DNA of 64,000 bases from an uncultured Bryobacterales bacterium (GCA_951813065.1 CATOTH010000003.1:1-64000); one strand, 5' to 3'; positions 36,405 through 46,382 are shown, counted from the first letter of the stretch. Program-made: numbers and translations. The notes: a model not told the origin generated them from the letters alone.

Positions 36405-38618
36405 TTGATCAAGCGTAGGGAGTTAATTTCGCTGGTCGCCACTGGGATCGTCCTGCTGGCGCTTCTGGCACTGTGCTTCTGGCTGACATCTCTCGATTTT
36501 GGGGATTTTCGCCCAGCAACTCCGACCGCCGCGTACGTGCTGTGGGCTCTCACGACCTGCCTCGTGCTCGGGGCCATCGCGCTCGGATTCCTGCTCTCAC
36601 GAAATATCGTCAAGCTGTATGTCGAGTACCGCAAGGGCAAGCTCGGATCGCGAGTCATATCGAAGCTCGTGGCAGGGGTCCTCGTCCTGAGCCTCGCGCC
36701 GATTGCCATGCACGTCTACTTCTCAATCACCTTGCTCAATCGAAACTTCGACAAATGGTTCTCGCAAGCAAACGTCGAGATCCTGCAGAGCGCAGGACGG
36801 TTGATGGAGCGGGCAAGCGAGGAATTGCTGGTCGGCTTGCGCAATGAAGCAATCAGTCTGGCATCCTCTCCGATCGCGAACACGGTACTGCGTACCGGAG
36901 AACCGTCGCAGGGTCTGCGGGACTTCCTGGGTGAGCTAAGTGCAGATTTCTTGATCCTAGCGCCGGCCAGCGGTCAGTTGACACCTGTCGAGGTTTCGAT
37001 GGACGAGGAGACCGTGCCGGATGCCATGCGGCTAGCCGTAGACAGCAGCAGCGTCACACCCCAAAGCGGGGTGGTGGGGAACTTGCTGTTCGCAACGACC
37101 CGGATTGAGACAGCGGATGGCCTGGCGGGAACACTAGCGCTCGGACGCAGGATTCCCGCGTCGATCCTGACGGAACAGGAATTCATGCTGGCCCAGGTCC
37201 GTGAATGGCAGCAACTGGAGGCCAACCGCCCGCTGCTGTGGCGGGGATACGCCTCCATCCTCGCCCTCGTTACAATCTTCGTCCTGTTCCTTGCTGTCTG
37301 GCTGGCCCAGTTCGCTTCCAAGCAAATAACCAGGCCTATTGAAGCACTCGTCACGGCCACCGGAGAGCTCGCCGGCGGTCACCTCGACTATCGAGTCGAC
37401 CCACAAGCCATGGATGAGCTGGCCAGCTTGGTCCAGTCGTTCAACAGCATGAGCCAGGCACTTGAAGCAAAGACAAGCCAGCTCGAACGCAGCAATCAAG
37501 ACCTTGCCGCTGCCAACGCCGAACTCCAGGATCGCCGGCGATTGATCAATGCCATCCTTGAGAGCATCTCGCCGGGAGTCATCTCTGTCGGCGAGCACCG
37601 CGAGATCCTCAAGTTCAACGAGTCGGCGCGTGGGTTTTCCGCAGACCCTTCGATGTCGTCGCTGGAAGCAGTGACAGCGATCCTTGACGGGAAGGACCAA
37701 GAGGCTTTCGAGCACATGTTCAGCAGTGCCCGCCGGCGGGGAATCGTCAGCCGGGACTTCGAGGTCGATCGGTCCGGGCGGGCGCAGCACTTGAGCATCA
37801 CTGTGTCCTCGCTGGATTCCGACCATGGGCAGCATGGATTTGTCGTGGTCCTGGAGGACACAACGGAACTGGTGCACGCCAAGCAGTCCGAGGCGTGGCA
37901 GGAGGTCGCCCGGCGCCTGGCGCACGAGATCAAGAACCCCCTCACTCCCGTCGCACTCGCGGCAGGGCGCATCGACCGACAGCTCGATCGGTATTCCGAC
38001 CGGAATGGAGGCACTGACTGGGACGAAATGCGCAACCGGCTCAAGCAGGCGACCAGTACGATTCAGCGAGAAGTGCAATCGCTGAAGGCATTAGTCGACA
38101 GATTCTCGGACCTGGCGCGCTTTCCGGCAATCCACCCAGAGAACGCGGACCTCAACGCAGTGGTGCGCGATGCGGTCGGCGTGTTCGACGGTCGGCTGCC
38201 GGGCATAGAACTCTCGTGCGAGACGGCTCCGGGGATCGCGGCAGCGCACATCGATCCGGAATCGATCAAGCGGGTGATCATCAACCTGATTGATAACGCC
38301 GCGGAGGTGCTCCGAGACAGCTGGGCGAAACAGATCGGTGTTTCGACACGAACCAGGCCTGACGAGGGCACGGTCGAGTTGACCGTCACAGACTCCGGGC
38401 CCGGCATTTCGGCAAGCAATAAGGAGATGCTGTTCGTTCCGTACTTCTCGACGAAGGGCCGGGGCACAGGCCTGGGGCTCGCGATCGTCAGGAGCGTCAT
38501 CAGTGACCACCGGGGCACGATTCGGGTCGAAGACAACGAACCTTCGGGCACTCGCTTCGTTATCGAGTTGCCCGCAGCTCGTGACGGCGTCGCGGAGCTG
38601 CAGGAGGTAATGGCGTGA
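36405..38618 (+). CDS. ntrY: NtrY-type membrane sensor histidine kinase
   Basis: 737 residues from a TTG. Two N-terminal TM segments (LVATGIVLLALLALCFWL; AYVLWALTTCLVLGAIALGFLL), a third at about 90-110, an extracytoplasmic domain, a fourth TM (WRGYASILALVTIFVLFLAVW), then HAMP (ITRPIEALVTATGELAGG), a PAS-like region, HisKA with the phosphorylated His in RRLAHEIKNPLTPV, and HATPase with NLIDNAAEVL, DSGPGIS and GTGLGLAIV. This is the layout of NtrY, sensor of nitrogen/envelope status. It overlaps the regulator gene by 4 bp (GTGA). Confidence 0.9.
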   Translation: MIKRRELISLVATGIVLLALLALCFWLTSLDFGDFRPATPTAAYVLWALTTCLVLGAIALGFLLSRNIVKLYVEYRKGKLGSRVISKLVAGVLVLSLAPIAMHVYFSITLLNRNFDKWFSQANVEILQSAGRLMERASEELLVGLRNEAISLASSPIANTVLRTGEPSQGLRDFLGELSADFLILAPASGQLTPVEVSMDEETVPDAMRLAVDSSSVTPQSGVVGNLLFATTRIETADGLAGTLALGRRIPASILTEQEFMLAQVREWQQLEANRPLLWRGYASILALVTIFVLFLAVWLAQFASKQITRPIEALVTATGELAGGHLDYRVDPQAMDELASLVQSFNSMSQALEAKTSQLERSNQDLAAANAELQDRRRLINAILESISPGVISVGEHREILKFNESARGFSADPSMSSLEAVTAILDGKDQEAFEHMFSSARRRGIVSRDFEVDRSGRAQHLSITVSSLDSDHGQHGFVVVLEDTTELVHAKQSEAWQEVARRLAHEIKNPLTPVALAAGRIDRQLDRYSDRNGGTDWDEMRNRLKQATSTIQREVQSLKALVDRFSDLARFPAIHPENADLNAVVRDAVGVFDGRLPGIELSCETAPGIAAAHIDPESIKRVIINLIDNAAEVLRDSWAKQIGVSTRTRPDEGTVELTVTDSGPGISASNKEMLFVPYFSTKGRGTGLGLAIVRSVISDHRGTIRVEDNEPSGTRFVIELPAARDGVAELQEVMA

Positions 38619-39997
38619 GCAGAACCTCGTCAAGTCGCGTCCTGGTAGTCGACGACGAGCCAGGGATCCGCGAGACTCTCACGGGCGTCCTGGAGGACGA
38701 AGGCTACGATGCCGAATCCGTCGCGAGCGGAGAGCAGTGCCTCGAATTGCTTGCAAGAGAGACAATCCCGGTCGTCTTGCTCGATATCTGGCTGCCAGGA
38801 ATCGACGGGCTCGATGTCTTGGTCCGAATCGGTGACTTGCCGGTGCTCCAACGACCGGTCGTCTTGATGATTTCCGGCCACGGAAATATCGAGACTGCCG
38901 TTCGGGCCACCAAGCTGGGAGCCCTCGATTTCCTCGAGAAACCCCTCTCCGTCGAGAGAGTGATCGTGGCTGTGCGCAATGCGCTGGACCATCGGAGCTT
39001 GCTGGTGCAAAACGCCGCACTGAGGGCACAGACCAGCGCCGAGTACCGGATCTTGGGCGACAGCGTGCCAATGAAAGCCCTGCGAAGCCAGATCAAGCTG
39101 ATGGCACCCACGAATGGACGTGTCCTGATCTACGGAGAGAGCGGCAGCGGCAAGGAACTGGTGGCCCATGCGATCCATGCCTCCAGTCCGCGAGCTGATG
39201 GCCAGTTCGTCGAGATGAACTGTGCGGCCATCCCCGAAGAACTCATCGAGAGCGAGCTCTTCGGACATGTCCGAGGGGCCGTCGCGGGCGCGGTGAAGGA
39301 CAAGACCGGCAAGTTCGAACTGGCGGACGGAGGCACACTCTTTCTTGACGAGGTTGGGGACATGAGTCTCAAGACGCAATCGAAGGTCCTGCGGGTGATC
39401 GAGGAGCAACGATTCGAGCCGCTCGGATCGGGTAGGACGCTGCAAGTGGACGCCCGGATCGTCGCTTCGACAAACAAGAACATCGAGGAAGAGATTGAGA
39501 ACGGGAATTTCCGAGAGGACCTGTTCTACAGGCTCAACGTCGTGCCATTCCACGTGCCGCCCCTGCGAGACCGGGTCGAAGACATTCCCGTGCTCGCCCA
39601 GCACTTCCTGGATGAGTTCTCGAAGGCGTATGGGCGAACGCCCAAACAGCTCCTGGAATCCGCTGTGGACTCATTGACCGCGCAGCGTTGGCCCGGTAAC
39701 GTGCGCGAGTTGCGTAACCTGATGGAACGCATCGTCATCCTCCATCCCGGTCAGGACATCGGAGCCGAGCACATTCCCAGCCGGCGGGCCCGACGCCATG
39801 GCGGCGGGTCGGCGTCACATGGATTCGCAAGCTTGAAAGAGGCGCGCGAGGCCTATGAGCGGGACTATGTCGAGCGCACTCTGCTGTCCACCAATGGGAA
39901 CGTGACTCGCGCCGCGGAAGTGCTTGGAATGGAGCGCAGCAATCTGCACCGCAAGATGCGGGCGTTGGGAGTCAGGTCCGACACGACGGCCAGTTGA
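38615..39997 (+). CDS. ntrX: NtrX-type response regulator with altered sigma-54 loop
   Basis: 460 residues: receiver domain (VVDDEPGIRETL, phosphoacceptor in LLDIWLPG), AAA+ domain (Walker A GESGSGKE; ESELFGHVRG; Walker B GGTLFLDEVGDM; GNFREDLFYRLNVVPFHVPPLRDR) and a Fis-type HTH (NVTRAAEVLGMERSNLHRKMRALG). The loop that contacts sigma-54, normally GAFTGA, is GAVAGA at residues 221-226; loss of both F and T should prevent sigma-54 activation. It may instead act as a sigma-70-type repressor/activator, as known for some NtrC/NtrX members. Translationally coupled to ntrY. Confidence 0.92.
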   Translation: MSRTSSSRVLVVDDEPGIRETLTGVLEDEGYDAESVASGEQCLELLARETIPVVLLDIWLPGIDGLDVLVRIGDLPVLQRPVVLMISGHGNIETAVRATKLGALDFLEKPLSVERVIVAVRNALDHRSLLVQNAALRAQTSAEYRILGDSVPMKALRSQIKLMAPTNGRVLIYGESGSGKELVAHAIHASSPRADGQFVEMNCAAIPEELIESELFGHVRGAVAGAVKDKTGKFELADGGTLFLDEVGDMSLKTQSKVLRVIEEQRFEPLGSGRTLQVDARIVASTNKNIEEEIENGNFREDLFYRLNVVPFHVPPLRDRVEDIPVLAQHFLDEFSKAYGRTPKQLLESAVDSLTAQRWPGNVRELRNLMERIVILHPGQDIGAEHIPSRRARRHGGGSASHGFASLKEAREAYERDYVERTLLSTNGNVTRAAEVLGMERSNLHRKMRALGVRSDTTAS

Positions 39998-40018
39998 GAG
40001 GCCGTTGAGGACTCACAC

Positions 40019-40035
40019 GTGCGTCGCGGACGCAC
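40019..40035. terminator. Hairpin between convergent genes
   Basis: GTGCGTC-GCG-GACGCAC, 7 perfect base pairs and a 3-nt loop, between the ntrX stop (39997) and the stop of the minus-strand gene (40063). No U-tract, so a weak or bidirectional terminator. Confidence 0.45.
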
Positions 40036-40062
40036 CTTGGCCCCCGCGCAGCAGAGGAGCAC

Positions 40063-42177
40063 TTAGTGACTGCTACAGAGTCCCAGCGGCAGCGCGCACA
40101 GGTCGGGAACGTCCACGGCGAAGAAGACGATGCACATCTCGTCCGCAGTCCCGTCGCCCCATCCGACGGCAATCGGCGGGCTGTTGGGGTTGCGTGAGTT
40201 GTTTGCCGAGTTGTCGTAGATGGCAGACACGACGAGCCGGTCGTCCAGTTCGAGTGGTACGGGATTGACGTAGGTGTACCAATCCTGCCAGTCGAAATCC
40301 CAGTCGTCGATGTACACCATTGGCGTCGATTCGCCAGAATCAGAGATCTTGTCCATGCGGATCTCACGGCCCAAGGTATGCATGTGCGGAATGACGCCGG
40401 TGATGTCGAGGGGGAACACCCCTGTTCCTTCCAGTAGCGCAGCGACCGCCGGCGGGACAACCTGGTTGACTACGCTTTGCAACTGGAACTCGGCCGTCAC
40501 CTCGTATCGCTCCTCTCCTGCTGGAATCGTAAAGTCCCGGTTGATCGCCGTTAGTACAGTTGTGTTCCGGGGTGTTCTTTCGGACGCGAAGTGAAGCCCT
40601 ATTCGGGTCGTGTCGGACTGCGAGGTCCCGTTGGGGTGATAGTGGACCTGGATGGCTATGCGTGAGCCCCGGCGCAAGTAGATCCCGCTGCCTTCTGGCA
40701 GGACCTGGGGTCGGGTTCCAGGCGCCCATCCGCCCATGATGTACGACTCCACTCCGAGGGTGAATCCGGAAAAGCTGATTCCAGCGCTTCCAAAGCACTC
40801 GTAGCCGGGGGACTCGTCTTCGTCCGCTGCATCGAGCGCGACCGACTCTCCCACCGGATCTCCGTACAGGATCAGATGATGGACAAGGTTCCGGTTCCCA
40901 GGGCGGACTTCAATTGCCGTGATACTCTTGCTCTCGTCGATGCTGTCAGGAATCGTGGCGCTGAAGCATCGATAGTCGTCGTCCACGTCGGGATTGGGCG
41001 TATAGGTCGGCGTCTCGAGGATCAAGTCCGGTTCGCCGAGCGTCCAGTCAATGTTGAATTCCAACGCTTCCGGCAAGTCATTTGAATCACCCTCGGGAGA
41101 CCCAGCATCAACCCAGGACACGATCATTTCGATCTCGTCCTCGGTCAGTCGGCGCTCGCCCACGAATTCCCCGTGCCCGGCAACCGGCTTCCACGGCGGC
41201 ATGATTCTGTCCGTGACCACTTGCTTGATGCTGGTCGCCCATGCGCTCGCATCCTCATAGTTGATCAATGAGAACGGTGCGACCTCTCCGGGTCGATGAC
41301 ACTGCTGGCAATGCTCTTGGAATAGCCGGGAGATCTGGTTGCTGAACGTGACGCTAGCGCCGGTTGTCGCCGTAAACGCCACCTGGACAGTGTTCGAGCT
41401 GAATCCATCGGCCGTCACCACGACGTCGGCGAGTTCGCTGTTCATGAGCTGAACTGGCAACGGGCCAACGTAGAGTTCGTCCACGCCTGACGGCGCGCCA
41501 TGGCCAACCCCGCCAACGATTGGAACTGAGACTCCGTCAATCGTCAGACTGATCTCTGACGCGGCGCGCAGTCCCGTTCCGCGGAGCTTCAGGAATAGCA
41601 CGACACCGTCGGCCGCCGGATTGACCGGGACGGAGCGATAGCTTCCATCGTGGGAGTTGAAGTACGCAAGGTCCGACACAAGAACCGATACGGAGGTGAA
41701 GTCAACAGTCAAGGCTTGGCCGTCTGCGAGACCCCCACCGGTATCTGCGGCTGAGAACAGTCCCGGGCTGACTGCTTGGACTTGGAATTCACCCTCGGCC
41801 AGAACGTCCTCCCCGCGCTTGGCGGTGAGGTGGACATCTCCCACTGGCACATCCGGCACCAGAATGCGCAGTTCGCGCGGTGCGACCGAGAACAGCGACG
41901 CACTCATTTCGGCGCCGTCGCTGCCCTCAACCACAACGGTGACTGAATCCAGCTCATCCTGCGGCTCGCCTCCCGGCGCCAGCGTTGTGCGGTCTCCGAA
42001 CTCACCCTCGATGATGGCGATGGAGTTTGGTGCTACCGCCGAATCCTTGTCGAGGCTGGCCGCTGAGTAGACCTCGACCGGCTCGTCGTGGGCGCGCAAT
42101 CCTGCACTGAACACCAGTGCAAGGGCAAACGCCGTGACAACGCTGTTCTGCTTCGAATAACGATGCACTACCGGCAA
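40063..42177 (-). CDS. Exported TIGR03437-like / cytochrome c / copper monooxygenase-like protein
   Basis: 704 residues. Signal peptide (VVTAFALALVFSAGLRA). Residues 35-275 are Ig-like beta domains whose opening (SAASLDKDSAVAPNSIAIIEG) recalls TIGR03437, common in Solibacter-like Acidobacteria. One c-type heme motif CQQCH lies near 290. From about 380 to the end it resembles the type II copper, ascorbate-dependent monooxygenases (PHM/DBM): VHHLILYG near 433, HYHPNG near 511, PHMHTLGREI near 597 and DEMCIVFF near 690 supply His and Met copper ligands. Probably a periplasmic redox enzyme fed electrons through its own heme; substrate unknown. Confidence 0.75.
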   Translation of the reverse strand: MPVVHRYSKQNSVVTAFALALVFSAGLRAHDEPVEVYSAASLDKDSAVAPNSIAIIEGEFGDRTTLAPGGEPQDELDSVTVVVEGSDGAEMSASLFSVAPRELRILVPDVPVGDVHLTAKRGEDVLAEGEFQVQAVSPGLFSAADTGGGLADGQALTVDFTSVSVLVSDLAYFNSHDGSYRSVPVNPAADGVVLFLKLRGTGLRAASEISLTIDGVSVPIVGGVGHGAPSGVDELYVGPLPVQLMNSELADVVVTADGFSSNTVQVAFTATTGASVTFSNQISRLFQEHCQQCHRPGEVAPFSLINYEDASAWATSIKQVVTDRIMPPWKPVAGHGEFVGERRLTEDEIEMIVSWVDAGSPEGDSNDLPEALEFNIDWTLGEPDLILETPTYTPNPDVDDDYRCFSATIPDSIDESKSITAIEVRPGNRNLVHHLILYGDPVGESVALDAADEDESPGYECFGSAGISFSGFTLGVESYIMGGWAPGTRPQVLPEGSGIYLRRGSRIAIQVHYHPNGTSQSDTTRIGLHFASERTPRNTTVLTAINRDFTIPAGEERYEVTAEFQLQSVVNQVVPPAVAALLEGTGVFPLDITGVIPHMHTLGREIRMDKISDSGESTPMVYIDDWDFDWQDWYTYVNPVPLELDDRLVVSAIYDNSANNSRNPNSPPIAVGWGDGTADEMCIVFFAVDVPDLCALPLGLCSSH

Positions 42178-42360
42178 TCTCCCAGCCCTTAGGTTAGTAC
42201 CCGTCGAAGATCAATTGGAATCCATCCGGTCGGACGAATCCTCTCTCATATCCCCGTAGCCGCCCGAGAGATCTCGAAATTCCCGAAAACGAGCCTCCTG
42301 GACCCTGTGAAACAATGGGTGCTCCGAGCCGTCGCTAGTCTGGTCAGTTCGGGATCCGGC

Positions 42361-43794
42361 ATGGACCAAGACCATAGCAACTGGCGCGTGGGCACCAATC
42401 CGGATCGGGCAGAGGATTCGCTCTGGAGCGCCGTTCCGGACGCGATCCGGGGCTCCCACGAGGACTACACCTCCATCCCCTTGACCCGGGCGATCGTGTT
42501 GCTCGCGATCCCAATGATGCTTGAACTCGTCATGGAGTCGACGTTCGGACTTGTGGACATCTATTTCGTCGGCAGGCTGGGCTCAGCCGCAGTCGCGACC
42601 GTCGGCTTGACGGGTTCACTGGTCATCTTGGTGTTCGCGATCGTGATGGGGCTGTCAATGGGCACGACAGCGACGGTCGCGCGACGTATTGGCGAGGGAG
42701 ATCCAGAAGCTGCCGGACTAGCTGCGTGGCAAGCCATCCTTGCGGGAGTCACTTGCGCCATTCCGATCAGCGTGTGCGGCGCGCTGCTCGCGCCGAAGCT
42801 GCTGGGCTGGATGGGAGGTACCGACGCAATCATCGCGGGGTCAAGTTACGCGGCAATGTTATTTGCCGGAGCAACCACGATCTTTCTGCTGTTTCTCAAC
42901 AACGCCATATTCCGCGCCGCCGGCGATGCGGCTGTGGCGATGCGAGCGCTTTGGCTCGCCAACCTGATCAACATTGCCCTGGATCCGCTGCTGATCTTCG
43001 GAATCGGGCCGTTTCCGAGGCTCGGTCTTCTCGGAGCCGCCCTCGCAACAACTGTGGGACGTGGAACAGGCGTTGTCTACCAGTTGGTCATGCTGGTTCG
43101 CGGGAACGGTCGCATCGCGCTGAATCGAGCTTCAATGCGCTGGGATCCGGATGTGTTCTGGAGGCTTGTCCGAGTCTCCGGATCGGCGATGGTGCAGTAC
43201 TTTGTCGGGATGGCTGCCTGGCTGGGAGTCACGAGGCTCATCGCCCTCTTTGGACAGGCTGTGCTGGCAGGATTCACGATCGCGCTCCGCTTGATTCACT
43301 TCGCGATCTTGCCGTCTTGGGGCGTCAGCAACGCCGCCGCCACCCTGGTCGGTCAAAACCTGGGAGCTGGCAAGCCCGACCGCGCCGAGCGAGCCGTCGT
43401 GGGAACGGGTTTCGTGAACTTCGGGATGCTCTGTGCAATCGCGATCATTTTCTGGACGTTCGCGAGCCCCCTTATCCAAGTTTTCGCGGACGAGTCCGAA
43501 GTCATCGTGCGTGGAGTGGAAAGCCTCAAGATTCTGAGCTCAGGCTACATCTTCTTCGGGTTCTCGATGGTGTTCGGCCAGGCATTCAACGGAGCCGGCG
43601 ACACCGCGACGCCAGCGTGGATCAACTTCCTGTGCTATTGGTGCTGGCAGCTACCGCTGGGCTACTGGTTAGCGAAACCGATGGGAATCGGCGTGATGGG
43701 GATATACGCCTCGGTCGTAATCGCCGGCGCAACCTGGGCGATCGTGGGGTATTTCCTGTTTCGGCGCGGCAGGTGGAAAGAGCACCGAGTCTGA
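42361..43794 (+). CDS. MATE-family multidrug/metabolite exporter
   Basis: About 477 residues with twelve hydrophobic segments and the MATE landmarks: IPMMLELVMESTFGLVDIYFVGRLGSAAVA in the first repeat, AIFRAAGDAAVAMRALWLANLINIALDPLLIFG, and in the second repeat LIHFAILPSWGVSNAAATLVGQNLGAGKPDRAERA and FNGAGDTATPAWINF. Cation-coupled efflux at the inner membrane. The ATG at 42361 is taken; a GTG at 42307 would add 18 residues of poor quality. Divergent from the copper-enzyme gene. Confidence 0.9.
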   Translation: MDQDHSNWRVGTNPDRAEDSLWSAVPDAIRGSHEDYTSIPLTRAIVLLAIPMMLELVMESTFGLVDIYFVGRLGSAAVATVGLTGSLVILVFAIVMGLSMGTTATVARRIGEGDPEAAGLAAWQAILAGVTCAIPISVCGALLAPKLLGWMGGTDAIIAGSSYAAMLFAGATTIFLLFLNNAIFRAAGDAAVAMRALWLANLINIALDPLLIFGIGPFPRLGLLGAALATTVGRGTGVVYQLVMLVRGNGRIALNRASMRWDPDVFWRLVRVSGSAMVQYFVGMAAWLGVTRLIALFGQAVLAGFTIALRLIHFAILPSWGVSNAAATLVGQNLGAGKPDRAERAVVGTGFVNFGMLCAIAIIFWTFASPLIQVFADESEVIVRGVESLKILSSGYIFFGFSMVFGQAFNGAGDTATPAWINFLCYWCWQLPLGYWLAKPMGIGVMGIYASVVIAGATWAIVGYFLFRRGRWKEHRV

Positions 43795-43899
43795 GCATCC
43801 GCTTGCGGGTGACGGTCCCGACTCCCAGGCAAAGCGCATCGATCGCGTTGTCAAGCGCGTCGCGGGCACGACTGGCAGCCGTACCCGCGCACACCGGAC

Positions 43900-45522
43900 T
43901 CAGTCACGGAGTCCGAATACAAACAGCGAATTGCCGGCGACCGCAGCAATCCGCTGCTCACCCCCGGCTGTGAATGTGATCGGGGAAGCCGCAACTGTAC
44001 CGCCGAGATTCACCGACATGAGGTTCTCTCCGGTGAAGGAATCCAGCACCAGCATGTAGCCTTCCTTGCTTCCGGAAATCAACACATCCCCGGCAGTCGA
44101 GAGGATCCCGCTCTCGCCAACCCCGGTCATCTTGAACTCCCACTCCATGTCGCCGGTCAAGGGAGATAGCGCTCGTATCGCGCCGTGCCCTTGCTGCTCG
44201 GCATCATCTTTCATCGTGTCCGGCCAGACGCCGTGCGGCAGACTGCCGACGTAGCGGTTCCCGCGCGTGTAGAGCGGGTCTCCCTTGTGGTACACGCTTG
44301 AGTACTCCCACGAGGAGACGTAGAACAACCCGGTCTTCTCGCTGTACGCCGGAGAATACCAATTGGTGCCCCCCTGGACGGCGGGCCAGACCCGGACCCC
44401 CTCGCGTGTCGGCGCGGCTTCAGGGGCCCTGATCGGACGCCCATTCTCATCCAAGCCCTTTGCCCAGGTCACCTTGACGAAGTTCTTGCCGTGCAGAAAC
44501 TCGCCAGTCTCGCGGTCCAGCACGTAGAAAAAGCCGTTGCGGTTCGCCCAGAGCATCAGCTTGCGCTGCCTGCCCTCCCATTCGCGATCCACAAGCACCG
44601 GAATCTGGACCGCGTCCCAATCCCACTCGTCATGCGGAGTGAACTGGAAATACCAGACAAGCTCTCCGGTATCCGGATTCAGCGCGACAACGGAATCCGT
44701 GTAGAGGTTGTCGCCCATCCGGACGTCGCCGTTCCAGTCAGGTGCGGGATTGCCAACTCCCCAGTACGTCAGGTTCAAGTCGGGATCGTAGGAACCGGTC
44801 AGCCAAATCGAGCCGCCGCCTCGCTTCCAGGAATCCCCCGACCAAGTCTCGTGGCCCGGTTCGCCTGGCCCCGGAATCGTGTTGAAGCGCCAAAGCTCGT
44901 CGCCATTGCCGGGATCCAGCGCGACGATGAACCCGCGGATACCGTACTCCCCGCCGGCGGAGCCAACGATCAGCTTGTCCTTCAGTACGAGGGGTGCGTG
45001 CGTAAGGGAATAGCCCCCGCTGGGGTCGACGATCTGCCTGGTGAAAACGACTGCGCCCGTCTTCGCATCCAGCGCCACCAACTTCCCGTCGATCGTGCCC
45101 ATGTACAGGGTCTCCCCGAGAATGGCGAGACCGCGGTTGACGCGCCCACAACAGACGTTTACCTTACCGTCGAGAATGTGTGTGTATTCCCAAAACTTCC
45201 GGCCGGTAATTGCGTCGAGCGCAACGACGTCATTGGGCATCTGGACGGTGTAGATGACGCCATCGACCACCAAGGGGGTCGCCTCGTATTTTTCTAGGGA
45301 CTTCGCCTGGAAGACCCACTTCAGTTCGAGGTCGCCCACGTTCTCGCGGTTGATCTCGTCAAGGGGCGAATGGTGCTGACTCATGTAGTTGCGGTTGTAG
45401 GTGAGCCAGTTGCCCGGCTCCCGGTCCGCGTTCAGAATGCGTTCGTAAGTAACCTGCGCGCAGAGTTGGGCCGCGACGAATCCGACCAACGCGGCGACGC
45501 GGATGGTGCTATTCCGTGGCAT
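43900..45522 (-). CDS. PQQ-dependent alcohol dehydrogenase-like quinoprotein
   Basis: 540 residues with a signal peptide (TIRVAALVGFVAAQLCA). Eight-bladed propeller with the vicinal Cys pair (VNVCCGRVNRG, near 124), GGEYGIRGF near 189 with the calcium-binding Glu, GVGNPAPDWNGDVRMGDNLYTDS, and the catalytic-base stretch HDEWDWD near 297. Periplasmic oxidation of an alcohol or sugar alcohol; electrons pass to a c-type cytochrome, here the gene ending 14 bp inside it (45509-46309). The C-terminal heme domain is absent, so it relies on that partner. Confidence 0.9.
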   Translation of the reverse strand: MPRNSTIRVAALVGFVAAQLCAQVTYERILNADREPGNWLTYNRNYMSQHHSPLDEINRENVGDLELKWVFQAKSLEKYEATPLVVDGVIYTVQMPNDVVALDAITGRKFWEYTHILDGKVNVCCGRVNRGLAILGETLYMGTIDGKLVALDAKTGAVVFTRQIVDPSGGYSLTHAPLVLKDKLIVGSAGGEYGIRGFIVALDPGNGDELWRFNTIPGPGEPGHETWSGDSWKRGGGSIWLTGSYDPDLNLTYWGVGNPAPDWNGDVRMGDNLYTDSVVALNPDTGELVWYFQFTPHDEWDWDAVQIPVLVDREWEGRQRKLMLWANRNGFFYVLDRETGEFLHGKNFVKVTWAKGLDENGRPIRAPEAAPTREGVRVWPAVQGGTNWYSPAYSEKTGLFYVSSWEYSSVYHKGDPLYTRGNRYVGSLPHGVWPDTMKDDAEQQGHGAIRALSPLTGDMEWEFKMTGVGESGILSTAGDVLISGSKEGYMLVLDSFTGENLMSVNLGGTVAASPITFTAGGEQRIAAVAGNSLFVFGLRD

Positions 45523-46309
45523 CGGCCGCTCCTTTCAAACGCAAGCTCGCCAAGTACGCAACCAGGTTCTCGAAGTCGTCACCCGTGATCATGCCCTCGA
45601 AGGACGGCATCCCGGAAGACCGGTCCACCGCATACTCGGCAAGGTCCGCCTTGTTGAACGAGGCGAGATTGCCCGCAGGGTCGATCAATTGCACCGAGAA
45701 CGTGTCCTCGTTCATGCGCATGCCTGAAATCGGCTTCCCGTTCTTGGATTTGGCGCGTACCATCCAGTGCTGCGGCAACACAGACTCGTCTGGACTGAGA
45801 ATCGACGTCTGGAGATGCGCCAGCGAGCGCGACCCGCCAATGTCGCTCAGGTCGGGGCCCATGCGCCCGCCCTCGCCCCGGATCCGGTGGCATCCGGAGC
45901 AGCCGTTGGCCGCGTACACCGCCCTGCCCTTCTGGGGATCTCCGGTTGCCTGCTCGGCGGCGCGGCCATGGCTAAGCGACCGCACGAAAGCCACCAACTG
46001 CCACATTTGGCGACCGTTGAAGAAGATTCCCGGCATTTCCGTACCTGGAATTCCGACGGAAATCGTGTTAAAGAGATCGCGGTCGGCCGAGCCGTGCCGG
46101 AACGATCCGGTGGTCAGGTCCGCGCCGCGCGCGCCCTCGCCATTGATTCCGTGACAGACAGCGCAGTGCGACCGATATAGACGCCCGCCGGCTTCGATAT
46201 CCTCCTCCGATGTAAATGGGTTCCGAATCGTGTCGTCGGCGTGCTGGGCGGCGGCGGGAAGTACCGCCACTGCCACAGCAAGAAAAAAGATCGCATGTCG
46301 AGAATTCAA
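45509..46309 (-). CDS. Di-heme cytochrome c, electron acceptor of the quinoprotein
   Basis: About 266 residues from a TTG at 46309 with GGGAGGG 6 nt ahead; that start puts a signal peptide first (AIFFLAVAVAVLPAAAQ). The frame is open upstream to 46444, but that leader does not look secreted. Two class-I heme motifs: CAVCHGINGEGARG and CSGCHRIRGEGGRMGP, with axial Met candidates (TEMPGIFF; SGMPSFEG). It overlaps the start of the PQQ dehydrogenase by 14 bp, so the two are translationally coupled. Confidence 0.85.
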   Translation of the reverse strand: MNSRHAIFFLAVAVAVLPAAAQHADDTIRNPFTSEEDIEAGGRLYRSHCAVCHGINGEGARGADLTTGSFRHGSADRDLFNTISVGIPGTEMPGIFFNGRQMWQLVAFVRSLSHGRAAEQATGDPQKGRAVYAANGCSGCHRIRGEGGRMGPDLSDIGGSRSLAHLQTSILSPDESVLPQHWMVRAKSKNGKPISGMRMNEDTFSVQLIDPAGNLASFNKADLAEYAVDRSSGMPSFEGMITGDDFENLVAYLASLRLKGAADATE

Positions 46310-46382
46310 GACATCCCTCCCGGGCCACCTGCCAGGTGACCGCCGGGAACATTCTAGCCAAGTGCGAGAAGAGGGGCGAAAC

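Noticed and set aside
37134-38078. 314-codon minus-strand frame opposite ntrY
   Set aside because: Shadow of the histidine kinase; sequence has no recognisable domain.
44491-45297. 268-codon plus-strand frame opposite the PQQ dehydrogenase
   Set aside because: Antisense to a strongly recognised gene; no start signal and no motifs.
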